Notes: generated from the letters alone by a model not told the origin. A DNA stretch of 64,000 nt from Seminibacterium arietis (GCF_042675725.1 NZ_JBHTJN010000008.1:124001-188000), one strand, 5' to 3'. Shown: positions 17,627 through 26,302, counted from the stretch's first letter. Made by a program: numbers and translations.

Positions 17627-18517
17627 CTATTCCATTAAGGTTTTGAAATCATCATAGGGCAAACTAAGTTCCATACGAGCTGATTTTGTTTGTTTACAAG
17701 GATAGCTGTTCATGATTTTACTTTGTTTTATATAATTATTTTTTACATTTTTAATTTGCATTACACATTGATTATAATCTCGTTTTAGTAATTCATAATC
17801 TTTCACATATTGACTAACTACTTCTTTATGCTTTTTATTGATAATCTTATTCAATGTAGAACAAACAACTTGACTCGTTTTATAATCGCAATAAGTAGTT
17901 TCTTGATTATTTAGTTCTTTTAATTCCATTTGCTCAAAATATTCTTCAGCCTGCTCATTCAATGTTTTTTCCCAAATATCACAAACTGAATGAGGACGTT
18001 TATCTTTTGCACAATAGGATTTTTCTTGATTGAATAGCTCAACAAAAGGGATTTTAGTTAACTCTGCTTTAGCATCTTTTACTTTATCTTGATAAATTTC
18101 TCTGAATGCTATGCAACTATAATCATCATTACCGACAAACCATTTTTTTGCACATTCTGTATTAACGTAAGATTGAGCAAATAATTTCCAATTAGTATTA
18201 CCATACTCTTTTAAAAGTTTTTCTTTTGCTTCCAAAATTGCTTTTTTCCGTTCAGTTTCTTTTAACAGAAGAGCTTGCTCTGCTTTTGATATCTTATCTT
18301 CTCGAACTGCTTCACGTGCAGCAAGACATTCAGGATCTTTTTTTAATTTTACAAGTTTTTCTTTATTGTTTGTCAAAAAAGCTTCTTCTAATTCCGTTGT
18401 ACATTGTTGTACTTTTTTCTCAGCCTCATCAATATTATTTATATAGTAATTTTTGTCTTTTTCAGAACAAGCAGTTAACATAAAACTTGCTAATAATAAC
18501 AATAATAATTTTTTCAT
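17627..18517 (-). CDS. Cys-rich, EexN-like lipoprotein
   Basis: A lipoprotein with signal MKKLLLLLLASFMLTAC; the lipobox cysteine is residue 17. The mature chain has ten further cysteines in five spaced pairs: 39/64, 122/135, 169/179, 210/219 and 251/274. The first unit (YYINNIDEAEKKVQQC, then DPECLAAREA) resembles EexN-type entry-exclusion lipoproteins, where a Cys and a DPxCxxA element recur. The rest is charged helix, so the protein looks like tandem EexN-like modules linked by coiled coil. EexN proteins reduce conjugative uptake of related plasmids; that role here is an inference from weak similarity. No conjugation genes are nearby. It may instead be an unrelated Cys-pair repeat lipoprotein. 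Confidence 0.6.
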   Translation of the reverse strand: MKKLLLLLLASFMLTACSEKDKNYYINNIDEAEKKVQQCTTELEEAFLTNNKEKLVKLKKDPECLAAREAVREDKISKAEQALLLKETERKKAILEAKEKLLKEYGNTNWKLFAQSYVNTECAKKWFVGNDDYSCIAFREIYQDKVKDAKAELTKIPFVELFNQEKSYCAKDKRPHSVCDIWEKTLNEQAEEYFEQMELKELNNQETTYCDYKTSQVVCSTLNKIINKKHKEVVSQYVKDYELLKRDYNQCVMQIKNVKNNYIKQSKIMNSYPCKQTKSARMELSLPYDDFKTLME

Positions 18518-18552
18518 TTAATTTCCTATTCATCATATTCAATTAAAAGCCT

Positions 18553-18588
18553 CCCTTTCTTTCCTAAACTAAAATAGAACAGAAAGGG
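18553..18588 (-). terminator. likely terminator of the small membrane protein gene
   Basis: CCCTTTCT (18553-18560) pairs with AGAAAGGG (18581-18588) around a 20-base loop; the minus-strand continuation is AGGCTTTTAATT. T-rich sequence on the other side means it could also act in plus orientation. Confidence 0.5.
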
Positions 18589-18594
18589 TTCTTT

Positions 18595-18867
18595 TTATAA
18601 AGTAGCTGCACTAGTACCTAAACCAAAAATCGCTAATAACATAGGTGATGTTAATAGCCCAACTAGCACCAATACCCAAGCTAGTATATTTATACCAATG
18701 CCACGAATATTCTTATTTTTTATTGCTATAATTGTTCCTATTAATGCAACAATTGCTGCAATAGGAACAAAAATAAAACCTAAAAATAAAATACCTAACA
18801 CTGCTAATACGCAAGCAATAATGTCAGCCATTACACCAATACCTTTCTGTTGATTGAGTTCTACCAT
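18595..18867 (-). CDS. small membrane protein
   Basis: 90 residues with two or three membrane-spanning helices: about 14-46 (a long Ala/Ile/Val stretch) and 57-85, with a short positively charged loop KNKNIRG between them. The N-terminus MVELNQQKG is polar and probably cytosolic. The ATG at 18867 is preceded by GGAGAAAAAT, a good ribosome-binding site. Family not recognised; it resembles the many small two-helix proteins of unknown role. It shares orientation with the Cys-rich lipoprotein gene, separated by a terminator-like hairpin. Confidence 0.65.
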   Translation of the reverse strand: MVELNQQKGIGVMADIIACVLAVLGILFLGFIFVPIAAIVALIGTIIAIKNKNIRGIGINILAWVLVLVGLLTSPMLLAIFGLGTSAATL

Positions 18868-19175
18868 ATAATTTTTCTCCTGTATTTTGTTAACTCAAAT
18901 TAATTTAATTACAGCATCTCGTATCTTTTAATAACATATTGAATTATGATTTATTTTCGTTTTTGACCGCACTTTTGATACCTAAACAAATTGCATTGAG
19001 AAAGTCACAGCGTTTCCAACAAAATCACAACCAATCAATATAGAAATACTTTAAATCAACTTAATTTTTTACTATCAATACCTCTATTTAGTTAGCCTTA
19101 AGTTTTTGAATAATACTTATTATGCTGATCGCACCCAAAACAGGTGCAATACTGTTTGAACCTAGAATAGGTGCA

Positions 19176-19460
19176 ATGAAAAAATTAAGAACATCAATTT
19201 ATTCCGCAGAACAAGTTTGGTTGCGAGAATTATTCATTCTCCAGAGAAATAAACTAGGTTTATCGCAACGCGAGTTAGCGAAGAAAATGAACGTAGTTTA
19301 TTCGTTGATAAGTAAAATTGAGACTGGAGATAGAAGATTAGATATTTTAGAATTTATTCAATATTGCCAAGCCTTAGAACTAGATCCTAATAATGTATTA
19401 CAACAATTAATCTTGATCCAGCAGAAACAACCTACAACTATTTTGCCAAATTACTTGTAA
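19176..19460 (+). CDS. XRE-family helix-turn-helix regulator
   Basis: A small DNA-binding protein of the Cro/CI (XRE) family. The helix-turn-helix spans LSQRELAKKMNVVYSLISKIE, about residues 30-50 of the 94-residue form. I chose the ATG at 19176 (MKKLRTS) because AGGTG precedes it; an earlier ATG at 19122 would add 18 residues rich in a repeated AGGTGCAAT DNA motif and without family similarity. The 3' end overlaps the convergent yjjV gene by 54 bases. Such stand-alone XRE proteins are often antitoxins or phage-type repressors, but no partner is visible. Confidence 0.65.
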   Translation: MKKLRTSIYSAEQVWLRELFILQRNKLGLSQRELAKKMNVVYSLISKIETGDRRLDILEFIQYCQALELDPNNVLQQLILIQQKQPTTILPNYL

Positions 19461-20207
19461 AATTTGTGTTGATGGTTCTGATCTAATTGAACAAAGTGCG
19501 GTGAAAATTTGACGAATTCTCTCAGGACGGTTAGGCTGACCCTGAAATCCATTAATAGGCATATCTGGGCTGTCAGTTTCAAGAATCAAGGCATCAAGAG
19601 GCAGTTTAGCAATAGTATTTCTTGTTTTATTTGCTCGCTGATAAGTGATTGTACCACCAACACCAATTTTATAACCTAGATCAATAAAACGTTTAGCTTG
19701 TTGGTAACTTCCAGAAAAACCATGAATAACACCACATCTTGACAAATTAGCTACTTTCAAAAAACCAAACAATTGATCATGTGCTTGACGAGAATGAATA
19801 CTAACGGGTAATTGAAATTGTTTTGCCAGCTGCAATTGTGTAGTAAAAAAATCACATTGTTTTTTCCATAATTGCTCCCTAAGTAGCTCAGGATAATGAC
19901 GCTCCAAACCAATTTCTGCTACAGCAATACAAGATGGATTATTGTATGCTAGTTTTTTTTCAAGCAAATCCAAATCACTTTGCCGATGTTTCTGAATATA
20001 CAGAGGATGTAAACCCAATCCATAATAAAGATTTTTTGGATAAAGTGCGGTAAGTTTTTCGATATTAACAAAATCTTGGCTTTGTACTCCTACAATCAAG
20101 ATCTTTTCTACCGCACTTTGTAAAGCTTTTTGAACAAGTTGAGCAACAGGTTCGTCAGTTTGACGAACTAAATAATCAAAATGAGTATGTGTATCAAAAA
20201 ACCTCAT
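19407..20207 (-). CDS. yjjV: TatD-family metal-dependent hydrolase YjjV
   Basis: Amidohydrolase-fold phosphodiesterase/DNase-like enzyme of the TatD family. Metal ligands are visible as DTHTHFD (5-11), AEIGLE, IHSRQAHD, HGFSGS and LETDSPDMP. The run from GYKIGVGGTITY to PINGFQGQPNRPE is nearly identical to E. coli YjjV, which separates it from TatD and YcfH. 266 residues, normal length. It contains uptake sequences near both ends. The C-terminal coding end overlaps the XRE gene by 54 bases, tail to tail. It is 6 bases downstream of ppiB, so likely co-transcribed with it. Confidence 0.9.
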   Translation of the reverse strand: MRFFDTHTHFDYLVRQTDEPVAQLVQKALQSAVEKILIVGVQSQDFVNIEKLTALYPKNLYYGLGLHPLYIQKHRQSDLDLLEKKLAYNNPSCIAVAEIGLERHYPELLREQLWKKQCDFFTTQLQLAKQFQLPVSIHSRQAHDQLFGFLKVANLSRCGVIHGFSGSYQQAKRFIDLGYKIGVGGTITYQRANKTRNTIAKLPLDALILETDSPDMPINGFQGQPNRPERIRQIFTALCSIRSEPSTQILQVIWQNSCRLFLLDQD

Positions 20208-20213
20208 CTATTT

Positions 20214-20723
20214 TTATTCAATACTAACAGATTGAATGACAACATCTTCTTTGGGTACATCTTGATGAAAGCCATAATTCCCTGTTTTTACACTTTTGAT
20301 TTTATCTACGACATCCATACCTTCAACAACTTCTCCAAATACTGCATAGCCCCATTCTTGCACAACTTCACGACCAAACATTTCTTTACTGCGATAATCT
20401 AAAAAATTATTATCTGCTACATTAATAAAAAATTGTGCTGTTGCTGAATGTGGATCTGATGTACGAGCCATTGCAATAGTGCCTCGTTTATTGCTCAAAC
20501 GGTTATTTGCTTCATTTTTAATTGGTGTATTAGTGTTTTTTTCTTTCATACCACTTTCCATGCCACCACCCTGAATCATAAAACCATCAATGACACGATG
20601 AAAAATAGTGTTGTGATAAAAGCCATTTTTACAATAATTTAAAAAATTTTCTACAGTAATTGGTGCTTTTTCATGATTTAAAGCAATTTTAATATCGCCA
20701 AAATTAGTATGTAATGTAATCAT
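20214..20723 (-). CDS. ppiB: peptidyl-prolyl cis-trans isomerase B (cyclophilin)
   Basis: Cytosolic cyclophilin-type prolyl isomerase that speeds protein folding. The 169 residues (E. coli PpiB 164) carry FHRVIDGFMIQGG (about 41-53) and ATAQFFIN (about 94-101) of the active-site cleft. No signal peptide, so it is the cytosolic form rather than PpiA. The gene is divergent from cysS, as in several gamma-proteobacteria, and is followed after 6 bases by yjjV on the same strand. Confidence 0.95.
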   Translation of the reverse strand: MITLHTNFGDIKIALNHEKAPITVENFLNYCKNGFYHNTIFHRVIDGFMIQGGGMESGMKEKNTNTPIKNEANNRLSNKRGTIAMARTSDPHSATAQFFINVADNNFLDYRSKEMFGREVVQEWGYAVFGEVVEGMDVVDKIKSVKTGNYGFHQDVPKEDVVIQSVSIE

Positions 20724-20840
20724 TTTTATTTCTCCAAAGTAAAATTTCCTTATTATTTCATAAAAGCAATAGAAGTGCTATAAACTGGATTAAAAAGTGC
20801 GGTATAATCCACGACAGTTTATTAAGTAAAGAGAATTCCA

Positions 20841-22226
20841 ATGCTGAAAATTTTTAATACCTTAACAAGAGAAAAAGAAATTTTTAAACCAATCCATGAC
20901 AACAAAGTTGGGATGTATGTATGCGGTGTAACGGTTTATGACTTATGTCACATTGGACATGGACGCACTTTTGTTTGTTTTGATGTAATTGCTCGCTATT
21001 TACGTTATTTAGGTTATAACCTCACTTACGTAAGAAATATCACTGATGTAGATGATAAAATCATCAAACGTGCATTAGAAAATAAAGAAAGTTGTGATCA
21101 ATTAGTAGATCGTATGGTGCAAGAAATGTATCGTGATTTTGACGCCTTAAATATACAGCGTCCTGATAGCGAACCCCGAGCAACTCACCATATCACAGAA
21201 ATTATAGAACTTGTCGAAAAACTTATAAAACGTAAACACGCTTATATAGCAGAAAACGGTGATGTCATGTTTGATGTACAAAGTTTTACTCAATATGGCA
21301 AACTCTCACGACAAAATCTTAGCCAATTACAAGCTGGTGCGAGAGTTGAGATTTCGTCCATAAAGAAAAATCCAATGGATTTTGTATTGTGGAAAATGTC
21401 GAAAGAGAATGAACCAAGCTGGCAATCTCCATGGGGAGCTGGTCGTCCTGGTTGGCATATTGAATGTTCTGCAATGAATTGTAAACAGCTTGGAAAACAC
21501 TTTGATATTCACGGAGGTGGCTCCGATCTAATGTTCCCTCATCATGAAAATGAAATTGCACAGTCTTGCTGTGCTAATGATACTAATTATGTAAATTACT
21601 GGATTCATTCAGGTATGATTATGGTGGATAAAGAAAAAATGTCGAAATCACTCGGTAATTTCTTCACTATCCGTGATGTACTAAAAGTTTACCATGGTGA
21701 AGTGGTTCGGTATTTTCTCTTGACGGCCCATTATCGAAGTCAATTAAACTATAGCAATGAAAACTTGGATCTAGCACAAAATGCTTTAGAACGCTTATAT
21801 ACTGCTTTGCGTGATACTGATCAAAGTGCGGTAGCCGTAGGAGGCGAAAATTATGTTGAAGCATTTGGTCAAGCAATGGATGATGATTTTAATACGCCAA
21901 ATGCAATTTCTGTACTTTTTGAGATGGCTCGAGAAATCAACAAATTAAAATTAGAAGATAAAATATTAGCGGATCAATTAGCAGCTCGTTTACGACAATT
22001 GGCTGCAATTTTAGGCTTACTCCAACAAGATCCTCAATCTTTCCTACAAGCTGGTTCAGCAAATGATGAAGTAGAAAAAATCGAAGCCTTAATTAAGCAA
22101 CGTAATAATGCACGTGCAATAAAAGATTGGGCGACGGCTGATTCAGCTCGTAACAAATTAACTGCAATGGGGATTATCTTAGAGGATGGAGCAAACGGTA
22201 CAACTTGGAGAAAACAAACAACCTGA
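20841..22226 (+). CDS. cysS: cysteinyl-tRNA synthetase
   Basis: Class I aminoacyl-tRNA synthetase charging tRNA-Cys. The HIGH motif is at 37-40 (CHIGHGRTF), Cys28 is the first zinc ligand, and the KMSKS loop reads KEKMSKSLGN. The zinc-site HHENE and GWHIECSA are intact. 461 residues equals E. coli CysS. The TATAAT at 20803-20808 in the divergent gap overlaps an uptake sequence (AAAAGTGCGGTATAAT) and could be the -10 element, although a good -35 is not obvious. Confidence 0.97.
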   Translation: MLKIFNTLTREKEIFKPIHDNKVGMYVCGVTVYDLCHIGHGRTFVCFDVIARYLRYLGYNLTYVRNITDVDDKIIKRALENKESCDQLVDRMVQEMYRDFDALNIQRPDSEPRATHHITEIIELVEKLIKRKHAYIAENGDVMFDVQSFTQYGKLSRQNLSQLQAGARVEISSIKKNPMDFVLWKMSKENEPSWQSPWGAGRPGWHIECSAMNCKQLGKHFDIHGGGSDLMFPHHENEIAQSCCANDTNYVNYWIHSGMIMVDKEKMSKSLGNFFTIRDVLKVYHGEVVRYFLLTAHYRSQLNYSNENLDLAQNALERLYTALRDTDQSAVAVGGENYVEAFGQAMDDDFNTPNAISVLFEMAREINKLKLEDKILADQLAARLRQLAAILGLLQQDPQSFLQAGSANDEVEKIEALIKQRNNARAIKDWATADSARNKLTAMGIILEDGANGTTWRKQTT

Positions 22227-22253
22227 TTAATTTTTATTTACTAATTTAGATAT

Positions 22254-22281
22254 AATAACGGCATATTTCTATGCCGTTATT
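22254..22281 (+). terminator. hairpin terminator after cysS
   Basis: A perfect 12-bp stem AATAACGGCATA/TATGCCGTTATT with a 4-base TTTC loop, 28 bases past the cysS stop. The following T run is weak (GTTAACT). Confidence 0.65.
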
Positions 22282-22334
22282 GTTAACTGAATCTATTACA
22301 TACTATAAAGATAGTTTTGAACTGACTTTATAGA

Positions 22335-23774
22335 TTATTTCCAAATATCATCTTTTACGCCTCGTTTAATTAATTGCGGATAGTTTTCAATATTAAAGAC
22401 TGGCTCTTTCCCTGCTTTCAATTGAGATTGATAATCTTTCAGTAATAACCATACTATTGGAGATAGTAATACAATAGAAAACAAATTGATCAGAGCCATG
22501 ATTGCCATTACCGTATCTGCAAAATTCCAAACTATATTACCAGAATTAACTGCACCGAAGTAAACAAAAAATAAGACAAATAAACGGAAGATCAATACAA
22601 CTAATGGACGGTTTTTAATAAAACGCACGTTACTTTCTGCATAAGCGTAATTACCAATGACTGAAGAAAATGCAAATAGCAATAAAATAAAGGCTAAAAA
22701 ATGTAACCCAAAATCACCTACATGATATTGTAAAGCTCTCTGAGTGAGAGAAATACTCTTTAAGCTTTCTCCTCCATAATTATCGGATAATAAAATAATT
22801 ATTGCAGTACAACTACATACAACTATAGTATCTACAAACACTCCAAGCATTTGAATCAAACCTTGACTAGCTGGATGCTTCACGTCAGCTGATGCCGCCG
22901 CATTTGGAGCAGACCCCATACCTGCTTCGTTAGAAAATAAACCACGTTTAATGCCCATCAACATTGCTTTAGAAAAAATCGCTCCAAACATACCGCCAGC
23001 CATTGCATCAAAATTGAAAGCACTTTGAATAATGCGAGAAATAACGGTTGGTACCATATGAATATTCATACCTAAAATGATTACTGCAATAATCAGATAA
23101 AATAATGCCATCATCGGTACAATACGAGCTGAAACTTGTCCAATACGCTTTACACCACCAAAAATAATTAATCCCGTTAAAATCACCAACCCAATTCCAA
23201 CATAGTGTGATTGCCAATGCCAAGCATTACTAGTGGCTTCTACAATTGCATTAGCCTGTACAGCATTAAAAGCAAATCCAAAAGTAAAAATCAATGCTAG
23301 TGTAAAACATACAGCTAACCAAGGAGACTTTAATCCTTGCGTAATATAATATGCAGGACCGCCTCGAGTAGTACCATCAACATCTTTTACTTTGAATAAT
23401 TGAGCTAACGAAGATTCAGCAAAAGCACTCGACATACCAATTAATGCAGTCACCCACATCCAAAAAACAGCTCCTTCGCCACCAATAGCAATTGCTGTTG
23501 CTACACCACCGATGTTACCTACCCCCACTCGACTTGCTAATCCTGTAGCAAAGGCTTGAAAAGGTGTTAAAGAATTTCCATTTGTTGATCGCCCAAACCA
23601 CATTTCACGTAAACTTTGTGGAAATAGACGCAATTGAACTAAACTTGTAGTTAAAGTGAAAAAAATCCCTGTTCCTAATAAAACAATGACGGTAATGTCC
23701 CAAAGCGGCCCATCAAAATGTTCAATAAACCAAGTCAACGCCCTTTCAATAGATACTGTAAATTCAGAAAACAT
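22335..23774 (-). CDS. sodium:alanine/glycine symporter (AGCS family)
   Basis: Inner-membrane Na+-coupled amino-acid symporter of the AGCS/DagA family. The 479 residues contain the family hallmark GVGNIGGVATAI followed by FWMW, plus GMGSAPNAAA and SNEAG motifs. Around eleven membrane helices are expected. I chose the ATG at 23774 (MFSEFTVSIE), which has AGGAAG at good spacing; an upstream start at 23813 lacks it. Substrate is probably alanine or glycine, but serine, threonine and glutamine transporters also belong here. It stands alone and faces the decayed island upstream. Confidence 0.9.
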   Translation of the reverse strand: MFSEFTVSIERALTWFIEHFDGPLWDITVIVLLGTGIFFTLTTSLVQLRLFPQSLREMWFGRSTNGNSLTPFQAFATGLASRVGVGNIGGVATAIAIGGEGAVFWMWVTALIGMSSAFAESSLAQLFKVKDVDGTTRGGPAYYITQGLKSPWLAVCFTLALIFTFGFAFNAVQANAIVEATSNAWHWQSHYVGIGLVILTGLIIFGGVKRIGQVSARIVPMMALFYLIIAVIILGMNIHMVPTVISRIIQSAFNFDAMAGGMFGAIFSKAMLMGIKRGLFSNEAGMGSAPNAAASADVKHPASQGLIQMLGVFVDTIVVCSCTAIIILLSDNYGGESLKSISLTQRALQYHVGDFGLHFLAFILLLFAFSSVIGNYAYAESNVRFIKNRPLVVLIFRLFVLFFVYFGAVNSGNIVWNFADTVMAIMALINLFSIVLLSPIVWLLLKDYQSQLKAGKEPVFNIENYPQLIKRGVKDDIWK

Positions 23775-23937
23775 AAAAAACTTCCTAATAGCTAAAAGGC
23801 GAATTTTAAACATAGTTTCTAATAAATGACTACTTATTACGATAATTTTAATAAATTAATAGTGAATACAATATATTTTTTCAAAAAATAACGTTAATTT
23901 TTAAAATTAATTTAATTAACCCATTAAAACGAAGTGA

Positions 23938-24210
23938 TTTCCTATATCTATTTTCGTTATTTTAGTATTAGAGAGAAATTTCGTTGTAGATAGAACACAA
24001 GAGGAAAAGCGTGCAAAAATGGAATCAGGAAATTCAAAAGCGATAGGCGGCAGACCTAAAGTATTATCTGACAATTTGCTAAAAAGATTTGAGAAAGACG
24101 TGTTAAAAAATAATTCATTAGCACAATTAGCAAGAGACCATAATATATCAAAGTCGACAGCCTACAGAATGAGAAAAAAATTATTGAATAATAAAAAAGC
24201 ACAAAAATAA
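23938..24210 (+). pseudogene. C-terminal remnant of a serine recombinase (resolvase/invertase)
   Basis: Open from 23938, the frame reads LERNFVVDRTQEEKRAKMES and then GGRPKVLSDN, matching the end of the catalytic domain (ERxLIxERTQ..RxxAK) and the linker GRPxxL of serine resolvases/invertases. The tail, LAQLARDHNISKSTAYRMRKK, is their C-terminal helix-turn-helix. The N-terminal catalytic serine and first ~100 residues are absent; a stop occurs just before 23938. An ATG at 24019 could still give a 63-residue HTH peptide without the catalytic part. It marks a decayed mobile segment between the AGCS gene and ribA. Confidence 0.75.
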
Positions 24211-24227
24211 GGCTGAAAGCCTCAAAT

Positions 24228-24494
24228 TTAGTGATCCTCTTCAAAAAATGAACCTGTTTTTTTCTTCACCTCAAACATATAGTCAAAAACTGTATCTAAA
24301 GCAAAACCAGGAACACGTTTGTAAAGTCGTGTATTTTGGCTTCTACGCCAATTTCTAATTTGATTTGAAGATACTTCATGACCAGTTTTTAATTTTATTA
24401 ATTTAATTAGTTTGTCTATATCATTACTGAGTCCTGACAAGTGGATAAGTAAGTTAAAAACTTTATTTATATCATAATGTTGATTTTGATTCAT
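24228..24494 (-). CDS. small protein, possibly a single DUF1456 (YehS-like) domain
   Basis: 88 residues from the ATG at 24494 (MNQNQHYDINKV); a start at 24518 is possible. The pattern NKVFNLLIHL, GHEVSSNQIRNWRR, LYKRVPGFALDTVFDYMFE resembles one of the two DUF1456 repeats of E. coli YehS (VLxxLR ... VSxxQIxxWxR ... YxxCxDxxLxxFLxGL). Similarity is at motif level only. YehS has two repeats; this protein has one. Function unknown. It lies between the recombinase remnant and a frameshifted fragment, so it may be cargo of the old element. Confidence 0.5.
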   Translation of the reverse strand: MNQNQHYDINKVFNLLIHLSGLSNDIDKLIKLIKLKTGHEVSSNQIRNWRRSQNTRLYKRVPGFALDTVFDYMFEVKKKTGSFFEEDH

Positions 24495-24566
24495 TAAGTA
24501 AACTCCATTGCAATTCATAGCTAAAAAGCTACGAAAAATATCAATTTGTAAATAGTATAGACGTTT

Positions 24567-24602
24567 AAATCACGCTTCACAATTTAAAGCGTGATTTATT
24601 TT
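24567..24602 (+). terminator. terminator-like hairpin in the decayed island
   Basis: An 11-bp stem AAATCACGCTT/AAGCGTGATTT (24567-24577 with 24587-24597) followed by ATTTTTG. No intact plus-strand gene leads into it except the recombinase remnant; it may be left over from a lost gene. Confidence 0.55.
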
Positions 24603-24616
24603 TGTTAGAAAAATTA

Positions 24617-24785
24617 TTATTTAGCCTTTTCAGCATCAACTAATTGAGTGACAAAAGCACAAATTTTCATCAACAAATTTGTATCTTTTAAAGAAAAACT
24701 AAGTTCTTTAAATAACTATCGTCTTTATAGTGATACTTAACCACTAGGCGTTTATAAGTATATGCATACACGTTAATCTTTATTT
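24617..24785 (-). pseudogene. unidentified frameshifted gene fragment next to ribA
   Basis: Minus-strand reading just past the ribA stop gives KINVYAYTYKRLVVKYHY then KDDSY; one missing T then shifts the frame to KELSFSLKDTNLLMKIC and AFVTQLVDAEKAK with a stop at 24619. Adding one T joins the two pieces into one plausible protein end. The 5' side is cut at the ribA 3' end. I do not recognise the family. The evidence is only that two frames fit together, so this is tentative. Confidence 0.35.
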
Positions 24786-25445
24786 TTTCACCTTTGTGTG
24801 CGGAATTTCAGCCTGACAGTGAGGGCAGTCCATAAGATGTTTTTGTCCATCACGAATAATGAAATGTCCCATTTTCTTTGCTTTAGTATTAAGGTATTCC
24901 GTGTTATAGCGATTTTCTCCCACATTGAGAGGAACTCTTTCAACTACATTAATTCCTGCTTTCTTCATCGTATCAATTTTATTCGGATTATTAGTTAATA
25001 ACCGCACTTTTTTAACACCTAACAGCGCAAATATATCAGCACAAACAGAAAAGTTACGTTCGTCAGCTGCGAAACCTAAGGCTAAATTTGCCTCAATTGT
25101 GTCTAACCCTTGATCTTGTAAAGAATATGCCCTAATTTTGTTAATTAAGCCAATTCCTCGCCCTTCTTCACGATGATAAATTAATATTCCCCGTCCCTCT
25201 TCGCTAATTTGGCGTAATGCAGTAGCAAGTTGAAAACCACAATCACATTTTAAACTATGCAACGCATCACCAGTCAAACATTCAGAATGAATACGAGCCA
25301 ATACAGGTAGTTCGGGATCACTAATATCCCCCATTACTAAGGCAACATGTTCTTTCTTTGTATCGCAAAACTCAAACCCCACGATTCGGAAAAGACCAAA
25401 TTCAGTAGGTAAATTAGCTTCAGTTACAAGTTGAATTTTTGACAT
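24780..25445 (-). CDS. ribA: GTP cyclohydrolase II
   Basis: First committed step of riboflavin synthesis: GTP to 2,5-diamino-6-ribosylamino-4(3H)-pyrimidinone 5-phosphate. Zinc ligands lie in HSECLTGDALHSLKCDCGFQ, and the catalytic region IYHREEGRGIGLINK is intact. From the ATG at 25445 (MSKIQLVTEANLPTEFG), with AAGGAT upstream, the protein has 221 residues, slightly longer than E. coli RibA (196) because of a C-terminal extension with CPHCQAEI, a possible extra metal site. A longer start at 25496 lacks a binding site. It is divergent from pgpB. I see no FMN riboswitch in the 74-base gap. Confidence 0.95.
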   Translation of the reverse strand: MSKIQLVTEANLPTEFGLFRIVGFEFCDTKKEHVALVMGDISDPELPVLARIHSECLTGDALHSLKCDCGFQLATALRQISEEGRGILIYHREEGRGIGLINKIRAYSLQDQGLDTIEANLALGFAADERNFSVCADIFALLGVKKVRLLTNNPNKIDTMKKAGINVVERVPLNVGENRYNTEYLNTKAKKMGHFIIRDGQKHLMDCPHCQAEIPHTKVKK

Positions 25446-25519
25446 AACTAAATCCTTATTCTTTTTTAAATTAATGGTGTTAGAATACCCCATCATTTAT
25501 TGCTTCTGACATATTCACA

Positions 25520-26278
25520 ATGAGAAATATACTAAAAAATCTGTCATTATTTTCATTTTTACTTTGCTTAGTACCTTGCATTGCTTGGATTATCAAATGG
25601 CAATGGCAAAGCGATAAAACATTGACTGTTTTTGATCACGCTCTTTATTGGTTAACAGAAACAGGTAGTGTACCTTATGCTGTAATCACTTGCGGTATCT
25701 TTGCATTACTATATTTTTGGCTAATTCCAAATAAAAAACAAGCTATTTTAGTTATTGTTATTATGGCGTTCTCAATAGCATTGACACAAGGAATTAAAAC
25801 AGGATTGAAAAATCTATTCGCTGAACCTAGACCTTTTATCACTGCACTCACAACAGAATCAAATTTTACCACAGAGCAATTTTATCGCTGCTCAAAATTA
25901 GAGAGGTCAGAAATAGTGCGGTCATTTTATAGAGAAAAATCAGATATGCCAATGTGGTTAGTTCGTCATCATAGTCATGAAATAGGATATTCTTTTCCGT
26001 CAGGACATAGTATTTTTGCAGCTTCTTGGCTTTTGTTGGCAGTAGGATTTTATTGTTTAATAGGTAAGGGTGATAAAAAACTCAAAATATTGACCGCACT
26101 TATCACTATATGGGCAGTACTTATGTTAATTAGTCGACTACGTTTAGGTATGCATTATCCGATAGATTTACTTGTGTCAGTGTTAATTGCTTGGTTAGTG
26201 CATATCGTAATGTTTATTGCATTAAAAAAACGATTTTTTATCTGGCAAAATCAGTTAACAAAGACAATCAAGAGTTGA
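25520..26278 (+). CDS. pgpB: phosphatidylglycerophosphatase B / PAP2 membrane phosphatase
   Basis: Integral membrane PAP2-family phosphatase acting on phosphatidylglycerophosphate and undecaprenyl pyrophosphate at the periplasmic face. The three PAP2 motifs are visible: KNLFAEPRP (about 95-103), SFPSGHS with the catalytic His, and SRLRLGMHYPID. 252 residues against 254 in E. coli, with about six membrane helices. Divergent from ribA, an arrangement also found in H. influenzae and E. coli (pgpB-ribA). An uptake sequence lies within the coding region. Confidence 0.92.
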   Translation: MRNILKNLSLFSFLLCLVPCIAWIIKWQWQSDKTLTVFDHALYWLTETGSVPYAVITCGIFALLYFWLIPNKKQAILVIVIMAFSIALTQGIKTGLKNLFAEPRPFITALTTESNFTTEQFYRCSKLERSEIVRSFYREKSDMPMWLVRHHSHEIGYSFPSGHSIFAASWLLLAVGFYCLIGKGDKKLKILTALITIWAVLMLISRLRLGMHYPIDLLVSVLIAWLVHIVMFIALKKRFFIWQNQLTKTIKS

Positions 26279-26302
26279 TTAGATAGTCAGTTGGAGGTAA
26301 GC

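Noticed and set aside
25446..25519. FMN riboswitch ahead of ribA.
   Set aside because: Only 74 bases separate ribA and pgpB starts; no RFN-element pairing is visible.
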